This document shows positions 20,390-28,797 of a stretch of 36,755 bases of DNA, one piece after another (positions within the stretch are counted from its first letter, which is position 1; each line of letters starts with the position of its first letter). Source of the stretch: a bacterium (GTDB lineage: Bacteria; Patescibacteriota; Minisyncoccia; JAHIHE01). Where the stretch lies: positions 1-36,755 of the forward strand of contig JAUYBG010000018.1 in assembly GCA_030693205.1 (NCBI GenBank), given 5' to 3'. The notes under the pieces were generated by a model that searched no databases, had not been told where the DNA came from, and worked only from the letters and a program-made list of their open reading frames with translations. A program made the translations under genes and the position numbers.

Positions 20390-22345
20390 ATGATTTTTCT
20401 AAAAAATAAAAAGAATGGCTTTTTTGTGTTTTTATTAATATTAATGGCAGTTTTATTTTTGCCGCTTATTGCAAATGCACGCACTGAAGATTGCAGTACT
20501 ACTAAATTTTCTAATGGTAATACTACTATGCCTTTGGTTTTTCCTGCTGGTGGAGGGTATAATAATGAAGCAAAGATATCGCTTCCGATGTCTGCTACGA
20601 TTACTACGACAACAGTGGATCTTGTGCCAAAAACTTTAATTAAAACTCCATATATTTGGGTGCCTAATAGTGGCAGTAATACTATAGCTCAGATTAGAAC
20701 AACAGATGGCACTTTAGTAAAATTATATACAAATTCTACGCCTGGATTTGACCCAGCTTCGTTTAATGATCCTTCTCGTATTACTTTAATTCCGGGCGGA
20801 GATGTTTGGGTGGCAAATCGGGGAAACGCCTATATAACATGGCTCGAGCCGAAAAACGACGGCACCGGAGAATATAAATACGGAGGACAAGTTAACACAG
20901 GTGCAACTCTGAATCGTGGTTTAACTTTTGATAGATATGGGAATATATGGACTGGTACGGCTGGAGTTGGAGCTGTTGCGTGCCCGTCTGGAGTAGGTAC
21001 TGGCGATCGTTTGCATGTAGTTTGTACTTCTGCTTCATGCGGAGGAAAAGGAACAAAATTAGCCAGTTTATGTCCGGCATACTCTTATGGCATGATTGGT
21101 GATAAATATGGTATTGTTTGGTCTCAAAGCAACGGGAGTGTTACTTCTTATAAATATTCAAGTGGAGCGATAGTAACTAAGGATACTGAACCGACAGCCG
21201 GTGCATATGGAATCGGCATAGACAATGATTCGAATATTTGGATAGCGCAATGGGCTGATAATGGTGGGGCATGGAAAGTAGTCAGAGACACAGGAGGCGG
21301 CATTACCAGCGTTACAAATTATCCTTCCGGTTTAAGCGGCGGACCTAATACTTATGGAGGACGGGGAATTGCAGGGGACGGTACTATTAATAAAAGTGTT
21401 TGGATGGTTGTTGACGATAACAGGTCTTTTTGGACAACAAGTTCTTCACGAGTTTTAAAATTTAAAGTTTCCGATGGAAGTGTTATTGGTAACATTCCAG
21501 TAGGAATAGGAGCCGAAGGCGTGGCTATTGATTTTGATAATAATATTTGGATAGTAAATTATGGCGGTGGCGGCCCTGGTTATACTAATCCAAACGGTCC
21601 AAGTGCGCCTGCTTCTTGTACTACAGCTGGATACGGTTCCGTAACAAAGCTAAAAAATGACGGAACAGTGATTGGCAGTTATCCTACTTGCGGCAATATT
21701 CCGTATAATTATTCCGATATGACTGGTTTTAGAAGTATTCCGAATTCTTTAACCGTTGGCAGTACAGAATATATGCCGACAACTGGAAATACTTATACTG
21801 GATTTGAAAGCGCGATTAATGCAATTATATATGGAGCAACTTGTACATGTATAGTGGGTGGAGTTGAACAATGCGCGATAGATCCTACAGAATTAAATAG
21901 TTGCTTAGTGCCATTATCTCTGTTTTCAATTACAGGAGGAGATTATGAAGCAAAAAATTTAAGTATTACCTGCAGTATAACTTTTCCCGACATCACAACC
22001 GGTTTGGTTCCTTGCGGCCGATTAGATGATAATCTTGCCACCGGCGATATTGACGAGTCTCAGGCTTGCACTCTTTGCGCAATGTTCTATATGTTAAAAA
22101 ATATTATTAATTTTGTTTTAGATCTGGCTGTCGGGATCGGAGTATTTATTCTTATAATTGCCGGGCTTCTCTATGCTTTATCGACCGGGAATCCCAGAAA
22201 TATTGAACTGGCTAAATCTGCCATGAGTAGTGTGATCGCGGGTTTGGCTATCGTTTTTATCGCTTGGCTGGCAATCGCCGTAATCTTGCAAGGAATGGGA
22301 TACGCGAATATGACTACGTGGAATCAGGTTAATTGCACGCTGTAA
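20390..22345 (+). CDS. surface protein: beta-propeller head with VirB2/TrbC-like pilin tail
   Basis: 651 residues. A signal peptide (hydrophobic 10-29, cleavage near ANA-RTED) is followed by a propeller of about six blades (roughly 85-450) of the NHL/Vgb-lyase type. Examples are IWVPNSGSNTIAQIRTTDG, VWVANRGN, IGIDNDSNIWIAQWA, VAIDFDNNIWIVNYGGG and VTKLKNDGTVIG. Next comes a cysteine-containing region (CTCIVGGVEQC) and the C-terminal module (538-651) with CTLC, two membrane helices and NQVNCTL. The module shares 90 of 114 residues (79%) with the tail of the 16246 protein, while the heads are unrelated. Known propellers of this kind bind proteins or sugars, and lyase activity cannot be claimed. 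Base composition is A+T-richer in the head than in the tail. Confidence 0.8.
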   Translation: MIFLKNKKNGFFVFLLILMAVLFLPLIANARTEDCSTTKFSNGNTTMPLVFPAGGGYNNEAKISLPMSATITTTTVDLVPKTLIKTPYIWVPNSGSNTIAQIRTTDGTLVKLYTNSTPGFDPASFNDPSRITLIPGGDVWVANRGNAYITWLEPKNDGTGEYKYGGQVNTGATLNRGLTFDRYGNIWTGTAGVGAVACPSGVGTGDRLHVVCTSASCGGKGTKLASLCPAYSYGMIGDKYGIVWSQSNGSVTSYKYSSGAIVTKDTEPTAGAYGIGIDNDSNIWIAQWADNGGAWKVVRDTGGGITSVTNYPSGLSGGPNTYGGRGIAGDGTINKSVWMVVDDNRSFWTTSSSRVLKFKVSDGSVIGNIPVGIGAEGVAIDFDNNIWIVNYGGGGPGYTNPNGPSAPASCTTAGYGSVTKLKNDGTVIGSYPTCGNIPYNYSDMTGFRSIPNSLTVGSTEYMPTTGNTYTGFESAINAIIYGATCTCIVGGVEQCAIDPTELNSCLVPLSLFSITGGDYEAKNLSITCSITFPDITTGLVPCGRLDDNLATGDIDESQACTLCAMFYMLKNIINFVLDLAVGIGVFILIIAGLLYALSTGNPRNIELAKSAMSSVIAGLAIVFIAWLAIAVILQGMGYANMTTWNQVNCTL

Positions 22346-22394
22346 AAATGTTCCCACAAAAATACGATAAACTAATTTAAATATATTTTTATGA

Positions 22395-22474
22395 AACCCG
22401 TTAGAAATAAATAATTATTTTTAATGTGGTCTAATAATAACTAGAATCATAAATATGGGAATTTCTAACGGGTT
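22395..22474 (+). promoter_or_regulatory. inverted repeat spanning the pfkB-family start
   Basis: AACCCGTTAGAAAT (22395-22408) and ATTTCTAACGGGTT (22461-22474) are perfect 14-bp arms with a 52-nt loop. The ATG (22455-22457) lies in the loop, and the right arm is coding. Such a fold could affect initiation. ACAAAAATACGA also occurs on both sides (about 22353 and 22478). Confidence 0.5.
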
Positions 22475-23489
22475 GAAACAAAAATACGACGTTATCACTA
22501 TTGGCGGCGCGACTTATGATATTACATTTTTCCCGATCAAAAGTGAAATGTTTTTAATCGATAATGAAAAAGACATTTTGCGGCAGAAACTGCTGGCCTT
22601 TGAACATGGCGCGAAAATCAGTTCGGAAAAAGTCGTTCACGGATTCGGCGGCGGCGCGGCTAATACGGCGGTATCATTCGCAAGCTTCGGGTTTAAATCC
22701 TCGGCTATTATCGCGACCGGAGATGATCTTTTTGGCAATGAAATAATCAGCAATTTTAAAAAAAAGAAAGTAGGAATTGAACTGATCCAGAAAACAGCAA
22801 AACAAAAAAGCGATTTTGCCGTTATCATAATCGGTCCTGACAAAGACCGGATAATTTTTCGCGATGATAATGTAAAAAATAAATTGGAATTAAACCGAAA
22901 AGGAATCGCCGCGCTGAAGAATACGAAATGGATATACCTGGCCTCTTTAAGCGGAGACTGGCAGAGGATTTTAGCTCAGGTTTTCGCCGTAAAAAATAAA
23001 AAGCGGAAGCTCAGGATTGCCTGGAATCCGGGACTAAGCCAGCTCGTCGGCGGCCTGAAAGAATTGAGCTTTTTTTTCAAATATACCGAAGTCTTGATCT
23101 TAAACCAGGATGAAGCTACCCAGTTGGTAACAAGCGATCCAAAAGTTAAAAAAGAGAATATTGTTCCGAGTGATGTAAAAAATCTATTATCCATAATTAA
23201 AAATTACGGTCCGCGCACGGTAGTGATTACGTGCGGCAGAGATGGCGCGTGGGCTTATGACGGAGTAAAAATGTACTATGCGCCGATTATAGAGAAAGGA
23301 GAGAGGCTTGATACAACCGGAGTGGGCGATGCTTTTGGGTCGTCATTTGTTGCCGGCCTGGAATTATTCAAAGACGATATTGATAAAGCGATGAAGCTGG
23401 GGATTCTAAACACATCTTCGGTGGTTGCCGCGCCCGGCGCGCAAAACGGGCTGTTGGGTAAAAAAGATCTAAAAAATCTGGATATATAG
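22455..23489 (+). CDS. PfkB-family carbohydrate kinase (ribokinase-like)
   Basis: 344 residues. The PfkB fold starts at YDVITIGGATYDI (about 13-25), with the substrate-binding GGGAANTAVSFASFG. The C-terminal signature is DTTGVGDAFGSSFVAGLELF, whose Asp in GVGDAF is the catalytic base. The phosphoryl acceptor (ribose, fructose, adenosine or another sugar) cannot be told from sequence. The first nine residues (MGISNGLKQ) precede the usual family start and are partly encoded by the right arm of the inverted repeat, so they may be an added extension. It follows the surface-protein genes after 109 nt. Confidence 0.88.
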   Translation: MGISNGLKQKYDVITIGGATYDITFFPIKSEMFLIDNEKDILRQKLLAFEHGAKISSEKVVHGFGGGAANTAVSFASFGFKSSAIIATGDDLFGNEIISNFKKKKVGIELIQKTAKQKSDFAVIIIGPDKDRIIFRDDNVKNKLELNRKGIAALKNTKWIYLASLSGDWQRILAQVFAVKNKKRKLRIAWNPGLSQLVGGLKELSFFFKYTEVLILNQDEATQLVTSDPKVKKENIVPSDVKNLLSIIKNYGPRTVVITCGRDGAWAYDGVKMYYAPIIEKGERLDTTGVGDAFGSSFVAGLELFKDDIDKAMKLGILNTSSVVAAPGAQNGLLGKKDLKNLDI

Positions 23490-23526
23490 TATTTTATTGT
23501 TTTTCGCTTCTGGAAAAAAGCATAAT

Positions 23527-23632
23527 GTGATATAATATAGCAATATTTAAAAAATATTAACTTAATTTTTAATCAATATTTAATTATTCGATTTTCAATC
23601 AATCCTGCAAAGCAGTCCTGATAATTGAAAAT
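23527..23632 (+). promoter_or_regulatory. extended -10 and leader hairpin of acs
   Basis: TGATATAAT (hexamer 23531-23536) is a good extended -10 without a clear -35. Downstream, ATTTTCAAT (23591-23599) pairs with ATTGAAAAT (23624-23632), with CCTGC/GCAG pairs inside. The hairpin ends 12 nt before the ATG. Confidence 0.5.
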
Positions 23633-23644
23633 TGTGAAAATCTT

Positions 23645-25897
23645 ATGCCAAAAAAGACGAAGAAATTTAAAAAGCCGGCCCTTCGACGCGCTCAGGGTAA
23701 AGTAAAATCGGCCAAGAAAAAAGTATTGAAAGCTAAAAAAGTAGTTTTGAAAAAGAAAAAAGCTATAAAAAAAGTGGCTGTTAAAAAGGCTAAGTTTAAA
23801 GCAAAAATTAAACTTAAGACGAAAGCGAAAATTAAATCCAAGATTAAGCCAAAAGCTAAGAAGTTTAAAGGAATTCCTAAAGTCGAACTTATTGCTGCTA
23901 TTCGGCCAAAAGCCAGCAGTAAAATTAATTTGCCGATAGAAATTGCCAAACCGCATGCCGCGAAAACCGAAGCTGTGGCAAACGAAGCTTCTAACACCGC
24001 GGAAACAACCGAAGTGCTGCTGAGCGCGCAAAAAATATACTTGCCTTCAAAAGAGATTTTGGATAAAGCGATTGTAAAAGATTATGACGCGATATTGAAA
24101 ACCGCCGCCGCCAATCCGGAAAAATTTTGGGAAGATGCCGCTAAAGATATCAATTGGTCTGCGCCATGGACTAAAGTTTTAGATAAAGACAAAAAACCTT
24201 TTTATAAATGGTTTGTCGGCGCTAAAACTAATTTGGCTTATAACGCGGTTGATCGGCATATTGAAGCGGGAAAAGGCGCGAAGACCGCGATTCTTTGGGA
24301 AGACGAGACCGGCCGGACCAAAAAATATACTTACTTGGAACTTTTCAAAGAAGTAAATAAAATGGCGAATGCGCTTCGTTCACTCGGAGTTCAAAAAGGA
24401 GATAGAGTGGCGATATATATGCCGAATATTCCGGAAATTGCTATTTCGATGCTGGCATGCGCCAAGATCGGCGCGATGCATTCAGTGGTTTATGCCGGTT
24501 ACTCGGCAATGGCTTTGACCGATAGAATTCAAGATGCGCAGGCAAAAGTTTTGATCACCGCCGATGGCAGTTTTCGCCGCGGAAAAGTTATAAACCTTAA
24601 AGAGATGGTTGATAAAGCGGTTGTGAATTGTCCGACGATCCAAAAAGTTATTGTGGTAAAAAATAATGCTCAGCCGATCAGTTTTAATATGGCCAAAGAT
24701 GTCTGGTATCATGAATTGATCAAAGATAAAAGCGAGGAAGCGAAATGCGAAGAAATGGATTCGGAAGATCCGGCATTTGTGCTTTATACTTCCGGCACTA
24801 CGGCGAAGCCGAAAGGAATAGTTCACGCGGTTGGCGGATATATGGTGGGCGTGCTTCGCACGATAAAATGGGTATTTGATCTGCATGGGAATGAAGTTCT
24901 TTGGTGCACCGCGGATCCGGGATGGATCACCGGGCACAGTTATATAATTTATGGTCCGCTTTTGGCCGGCATTACGACTCTTATGTATGAGGGTGTTCCG
25001 GATATGCCCGAACCGGATCGAATTTGGAAAACAGTGGAAAAATACAGCGTGAATATTCTCTATACCGCGCCGACTCTGATCCGCGCGATGGCGAAATACG
25101 GCAATGAATGGCCGGCGAAACACGCGATGACATCTTTGCGAATCTTGGGTTCAGTCGGCGAGCCGCTCAATCCGGCGGCCTGGCTTTGGTATAATGAATT
25201 TGTCGGTAAAAATCGCTGTCCGATCATGGATACCTGGTGGCAGACTGAGACTGGCATGCATATGCTGACCCCGCTTCCTTGCGCGCCTCTTAAAGCCGGA
25301 AGCGTGACCAAGCCTTTCCCGGGAATTATTGCGGATATTGTCGATAAAAACGGTAAGCAAGTTGAAGTCGGAAAAGGCGGATATTTGGTAATTCTCAATC
25401 AGTGGCCGTCGATGGTCCGAACGATCTTCAATAATCCCGACCGCTATGTTAAAACCTACTGGCAGGAAATTCCTGGCGGAGTCTATGCCTCTGGCGACAT
25501 TGCCTTCAAAGATAAAGACGGATTTTTTTGGATCCAGGGCCGCGGCGATGATGTATTGAAAATTGCCGGACACAGGATTGGTACTGCCGAAGTCGAAAGC
25601 GCATTCGTTCATCACAAAGCGGTGGCTGAAGCCGGCGTGATTGGTATTCCTGATCCGGTCAAAGGCGAAGTGATCAAAGCGTTTTTGATCCTGAAACAAG
25701 GTTTTACCGGCTCGGATGAACTTAAAAAAGAATTGCTTCTGGCAGTTCGCCACGCTCTTGGCCCGGTTGCGGTGATCGGCGATATCGCCTTTGTCGATTC
25801 CTTGCCGAAAACCCGAAGCGGAAAGATTATGAGACGGGTCTTGAAGGCTCGAGAATTGGGATTGCCGGAAGGAGATACGAGCGCGCTGGTGAGTTAG
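23645..25897 (+). CDS. acs: acetyl-CoA synthetase (AMP-forming) with lysine-rich N-terminal extension
   Basis: Activates acetate with ATP and CoA to acetyl-CoA, AMP and PPi. In the acyl-adenylate family layout I see [18 protein letters not shown] (P-loop), [52 protein letters not shown] and [11 protein letters not shown], whose last motif holds the regulatory/catalytic lysine. The catalytic protein starts around residue 130. Before it lie about 80 residues of Lys/Ala/Val repeats, like a histone H1 tail, and an acidic-neutral linker. There is no alternative ATG between the start and the catalytic part, so the extension is probably translated. It includes ALRRAQGK from a 24-nt palindromic unit. 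Total length is 750 against the usual 650. The direction in vivo and the job of the tail are open. Confidence 0.93.
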   Translation: MPKKTKKFKKPALRRAQGKVKSAKKKVLKAKKVVLKKKKAIKKVAVKKAKFKAKIKLKTKAKIKSKIKPKAKKFKGIPKVELIAAIRPKASSKINLPIEIAKPHAAKTEAVANEASNTAETTEVLLSAQKIYLPSKEILDKAIVKDYDAILKTAAANPEKFWEDAAKDINWSAPWTKVLDKDKKPFYKWFVGAKTNLAYNAVDRHIEAGKGAKTAILWEDETGRTKKYTYLELFKEVNKMANALRSLGVQKGDRVAIYMPNIPEIAISMLACAKIGAMHSVVYAGYSAMALTDRIQDAQAKVLITADGSFRRGKVINLKEMVDKAVVNCPTIQKVIVVKNNAQPISFNMAKDVWYHELIKDKSEEAKCEEMDSEDPAFVLYTSGTTAKPKGIVHAVGGYMVGVLRTIKWVFDLHGNEVLWCTADPGWITGHSYIIYGPLLAGITTLMYEGVPDMPEPDRIWKTVEKYSVNILYTAPTLIRAMAKYGNEWPAKHAMTSLRILGSVGEPLNPAAWLWYNEFVGKNRCPIMDTWWQTETGMHMLTPLPCAPLKAGSVTKPFPGIIADIVDKNGKQVEVGKGGYLVILNQWPSMVRTIFNNPDRYVKTYWQEIPGGVYASGDIAFKDKDGFFWIQGRGDDVLKIAGHRIGTAEVESAFVHHKAVAEAGVIGIPDPVKGEVIKAFLILKQGFTGSDELKKELLLAVRHALGPVAVIGDIAFVDSLPKTRSGKIMRRVLKARELGLPEGDTSALVS
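23679..23702 (+). repeat. 24-nt coding palindromic unit inside acs
   Basis: CCCTTCGACGCGCTCAGGGT and four further bases. This is a variant of the trmD unit, read in the same codon phase (LRRAQG), within the Lys-rich extension. Confidence 0.8.
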
Positions 25898-25909
25898 CAA
25901 TTTTAGACT

Positions 25910-25962
25910 AAATAATAATTTAGACTTTTTAAAAAGACACTCGAAAGTCTAAATTATTATTT
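25910..25962. other. 17-bp inverted repeat after acs
   Basis: AAATAATAATTTAGACT (25910-25926) and its perfect complement (25946-25962) enclose 19 nt. It starts 12 nt after the acs stop and ends 15 nt before the next ATG. There is little G+C in the stem, so it is a weak terminator or another palindromic element. Confidence 0.55.
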
Positions 25963-25977
25963 TATTGTAACTAAATC

Positions 25978-26589
25978 ATGAAAACATTTGTCAAAATCAT
26001 CAAACCCGGTTATTTCAAATGGATCGGCAAGAATCGTTGCCAGACCGGCAGTAATGTTGTTTTGATTTGCGATAGTGGAAAAAATATTCTCGTGGATACC
26101 GGTTCGCCCGGCGAAGATAAAAAAATAATCGCAGGATTGAAAAAGGAAAAGCTTAAGCCGAAAAATATCGATATCGTGGTTCTTACGCATCCTCACGCTG
26201 ATCATATCGCTAATAATTTTTTATTTTCCGAAGCTTTGTTTATTGACAGTCTGGGAGAATTCAAAGGCGATAAATTTTTATTGGCAAAGGCAGAGCGGCG
26301 AATCACTAAAAATGTTCGCATCACCAAAACTCCCGGGCACGCCCTGGAAGATATTTCTATAATTGTAAATAACACGGAATTTGGTATAATAGCTGTGGTT
26401 GGAGATTTGTATTGGCGTGGCGGGGATAATAAATTATTGCAAGTTGAAAGCCCAAAAACTTTGACTGCCAGCCGCAAAAAAATTCTTTTGATGGTTGATT
26501 ATTTGATCCCTGGCCACGGAAAAATGTTTAAAAACCCAAGAGGAAAAGATATTTACGGATTAGAAGATAGGATGTTGAGCGTACATTAA
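25978..26589 (+). CDS. metallo-beta-lactamase-fold hydrolase
   Basis: 203 residues, cytoplasmic. The zinc motif THPHADH (H71, H73, D75, H76) is followed by TPGHALED, VVGDLYWRGGD (bridging Asp) and DYLIPGHGKMF. This is the complete set of metal ligands of the fold. Length and motif spacing resemble MBLAC1/glyoxalase-II-like hydrolases, but the substrate cannot be deduced. It lies between acs and the por genes, 3 nt before porG, so it is likely cotranscribed with them. A role in thioester hydrolysis would suit that context but is only a guess. Confidence 0.85.
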   Translation: MKTFVKIIKPGYFKWIGKNRCQTGSNVVLICDSGKNILVDTGSPGEDKKIIAGLKKEKLKPKNIDIVVLTHPHADHIANNFLFSEALFIDSLGEFKGDKFLLAKAERRITKNVRITKTPGHALEDISIIVNNTEFGIIAVVGDLYWRGGDNKLLQVESPKTLTASRKKILLMVDYLIPGHGKMFKNPRGKDIYGLEDRMLSVH

Positions 26590-26592
26590 TTT

Positions 26593-27210
26593 ATGCCTGT
26601 AAATTGTTTAAATTATATGGAAAATCTTTTTGAAATCCGCATTCACTCCCGCGGCGGGCAAGGCGCGAAAACTATCGGCCAGATATTGGCTGAGGCGGGG
26701 ATCGAAGACGGGAAATTTGTCGAAGCTTTTTCCGAATATGGCCCCGAGAGAAGCGGCGCGCCGATGCAGGTATTCGTCAGAATTTCCAACGAGCCCATAA
26801 GAGTGCATAGCAATATCAAGACCCCGGATATTGTTATTTTGGCTGATCCCACATTGCTGGGAATAGTGGATATAACCAGCGGATTGAAAAAAAACGGCCT
26901 GTTGCTCGTGAATAGTTTTAAGGAAGAAAAGGATGTGCGGGAAATGCTGGGCTGCAGGCAAAAAATATACGCATTAAATGCCACGAAAATCGCCGTTGAA
27001 GTTTTGGGAAAAGATTTTTCCGGAATAGTTTTGATGGGAGCACTGAATAAAATCAGTAATATTGTTTCCAAAAAAGCGCTTGAAGAAGAGCTGGAAGAAA
27101 TTTTTGCCCGGAAAAAAGGCAGAGAAATGGCGGAAAAAAACATTTTAGCTTTCAGAAAAGGATACGAAGCGGTAGAATTACAGGCGTCAAACGCTCAGTG
27201 TAAAATTTAA
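26593..27210 (+). CDS. porG: pyruvate:ferredoxin oxidoreductase gamma subunit
   Basis: The gamma subunit of the four-subunit 2-oxoacid:ferredoxin oxidoreductase. It starts FEIRIHSRGGQGAKTIGQIL, followed by AFSEYGPERSGAPMQVFVRIS and IVILADPTLL, which are strong family signatures. The frame opens at 26593, but the ATG at 26617 (MENLFEIRI) matches the usual start better. Neither has a Shine-Dalgarno. The next gene, porD, begins 15 nt downstream. Pyruvate is the likely substrate by context; other 2-oxoacids cannot be excluded. Confidence 0.9.
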   Translation: MPVNCLNYMENLFEIRIHSRGGQGAKTIGQILAEAGIEDGKFVEAFSEYGPERSGAPMQVFVRISNEPIRVHSNIKTPDIVILADPTLLGIVDITSGLKKNGLLLVNSFKEEKDVREMLGCRQKIYALNATKIAVEVLGKDFSGIVLMGALNKISNIVSKKALEEELEEIFARKKGREMAEKNILAFRKGYEAVELQASNAQCKI

Positions 27211-27225
27211 TCGAATAATAAGGAT

Positions 27226-27576
27226 ATGAATACCGTGAAAAAAACAAATGTAAAATTAAAATCATGGCGTGAAATTCCTATTGGAGGAGTGATTACCGAA
27301 GCCGGCAATGCCAAGAAATTCAAGACTGGCGCTTGGCGCACGAAAAAACCCGTAACCGATAAATCAAAATGCACGAATTGCATGAGGTGTGTCATATTTT
27401 GCCCCGATGCGGCAATAAGCGTTAAAAAATTAGCGGATTTAAGCGAGGAAGAAAAATCTGCGATAAAAATAAAAACCGAGGTAGTACTTGATTCTACGAA
27501 TTATGATATTTGCAAGGGTTGCGGTATTTGCGCCGAAGAATGCCCGGTAAAAGCGATTGAGATGCAAAAAGAATAA
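27226..27576 (+). CDS. porD: pyruvate:ferredoxin oxidoreductase delta subunit (ferredoxin-like)
   Basis: 116 residues. Two [4Fe-4S] motifs, CTNCMRCVIFCPDAAI and CKGCGICAEECPVKAI, sit in the second half, and the N-terminal segment (SWREIPIGGVITEAGNAKKF, GAWRTKKPV) is typical of PorD. It passes electrons from the catalytic subunits to free ferredoxin. The ATG is preceded by AAGGA at short spacing. porA follows after 37 nt. Confidence 0.93.
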   Translation: MNTVKKTNVKLKSWREIPIGGVITEAGNAKKFKTGAWRTKKPVTDKSKCTNCMRCVIFCPDAAISVKKLADLSEEEKSAIKIKTEVVLDSTNYDICKGCGICAEECPVKAIEMQKE

Positions 27577-27613
27577 AAAATGATTATAAAATTATTTTAA
27601 ACATATAATTACC

Positions 27614-28792
27614 ATGTCTTCCACGAGAAAAACAAAATATCACGCTCTTTCCGGCGCCGAAGCGGCGGCTGAAGCAATGAGGCAGATCAATCCGGACGTC
27701 GTGGCAGTATATCCGATTACGCCGCAAACTCCGATCATTGAGTCTTTCGCCAGAATGGCGGCCGATGGCAAAGTTACGACTTCCATAATCAATGCTGAGA
27801 GTGAGCATTCGGCGCTGAGCGCGGTTGTCGGCGCTTCTGCCGCGGGAGTGCGGGCTATGACCGCCACATCAAGCCAAGGTTTGGCTTTTATGGCTGAAGT
27901 TTGCTATATCGCTTCCGGGATGCGGCTGCCGATCGTAATGGCGGTTGCCAATCGGTCGCTTTCCGCGCCGTTGAATATCCACGGAGATCAATCTGACGCG
28001 ATGATGCTTCGCGATTCCGGTTGGATCCAGATATTTTCCGAAAATGCCCAGGAAGTTTATGACAATACATTGATTTCATTGAGGCTTGCGGAACATGGAA
28101 AAGTATTAACGCCGGTAATGGTAATGCAGGATGGCTTTATAACCAGCCATGCCGTTCAAAATGTTTTGAAGATCGAAGACAAGATCGTAAAAAAATTTAT
28201 CGGCGAATGGAAACCATTGTATCCCTTGCTTGATGTCGACCATCCTGTGACTTACGGCGGACTGGATCTGTTTGATTATTATTTTGAACATAAGCGCCAG
28301 CAAATAGAAGGGATTGAAAACGTTTTAAATGTTCTGCGTATAATTGACGATGAATACGAAAAGCTCAGTGGAAGAAAATATTCCTATATCGAAGAATATC
28401 GCTTGAAAGATGCCAGCATCGCTGTTGTGCTTATGGGTTCAACCGCCGGAACGGCGAAAGTCATAGTTGATAAATTAAGAAAAAAAGGGATCAAGGCCGG
28501 ATTATTAAAAATACGCCTTTTTCGGCCATTTCCCGGGGAATCAATCAGGAGATCCTTAGCCAAAATAAAACGAGTGGCAATTCTCGACAAAGCCGCCGCA
28601 CCCGGAGCATATGGAGCGCTTTCAAACGAAATTCGCGCGTTATACGCGGGAGCGAAAAAAACTCCTAAATTTCAAAGTTGCATCTATGGATTGGGCGGCA
28701 GAGATGTGAGTTTGGAAGATGTTGGAAAGATTTACGCGGATTTACAAAAAGGTAAGATTGACAATAAAATAAAATATATCGGATTAAGGTAA
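27614..28792 (+). CDS. porA: pyruvate:ferredoxin oxidoreductase alpha subunit
   Basis: 392 residues. Landmarks are LSGAEAAAEAMRQINPDVVAVYPITPQTPIIE (given here as the parts LSGAEAAAEAMRQI and VYPITPQTPIIE), SEHSALSAVVGASAAGVRAM, TATSSQGLAFMAEV, NIHGDQSDAMMLRDSGW and the C-terminal AVVLMGSTAGTAK and FRPFPGESIR. The subunit binds pyruvate and part of the TPP pocket. The beta subunit (porB), which completes the TPP site and carries a cluster, normally follows but is replaced here by a phospholipid gene 5 nt downstream. porB must be elsewhere if the enzyme works. Confidence 0.95.
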   Translation: MSSTRKTKYHALSGAEAAAEAMRQINPDVVAVYPITPQTPIIESFARMAADGKVTTSIINAESEHSALSAVVGASAAGVRAMTATSSQGLAFMAEVCYIASGMRLPIVMAVANRSLSAPLNIHGDQSDAMMLRDSGWIQIFSENAQEVYDNTLISLRLAEHGKVLTPVMVMQDGFITSHAVQNVLKIEDKIVKKFIGEWKPLYPLLDVDHPVTYGGLDLFDYYFEHKRQQIEGIENVLNVLRIIDDEYEKLSGRKYSYIEEYRLKDASIAVVLMGSTAGTAKVIVDKLRKKGIKAGLLKIRLFRPFPGESIRRSLAKIKRVAILDKAAAPGAYGALSNEIRALYAGAKKTPKFQSCIYGLGGRDVSLEDVGKIYADLQKGKIDNKIKYIGLR

Positions 28793-28797
28793 AACCT

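Noticed and set aside
16246-22345. Prophage or integrated plasmid suggested by pilin-like tails
   Set aside because: No integrase, replication, capsid or secretion ATPase gene, and the genes are interleaved with glycolytic genes.
25151-25900. Long antisense frame of 249 codons opposite acs
   Set aside because: No domain, no ribosome site and rich in residues typical of antisense translation. acs has all its motifs in the other frame.
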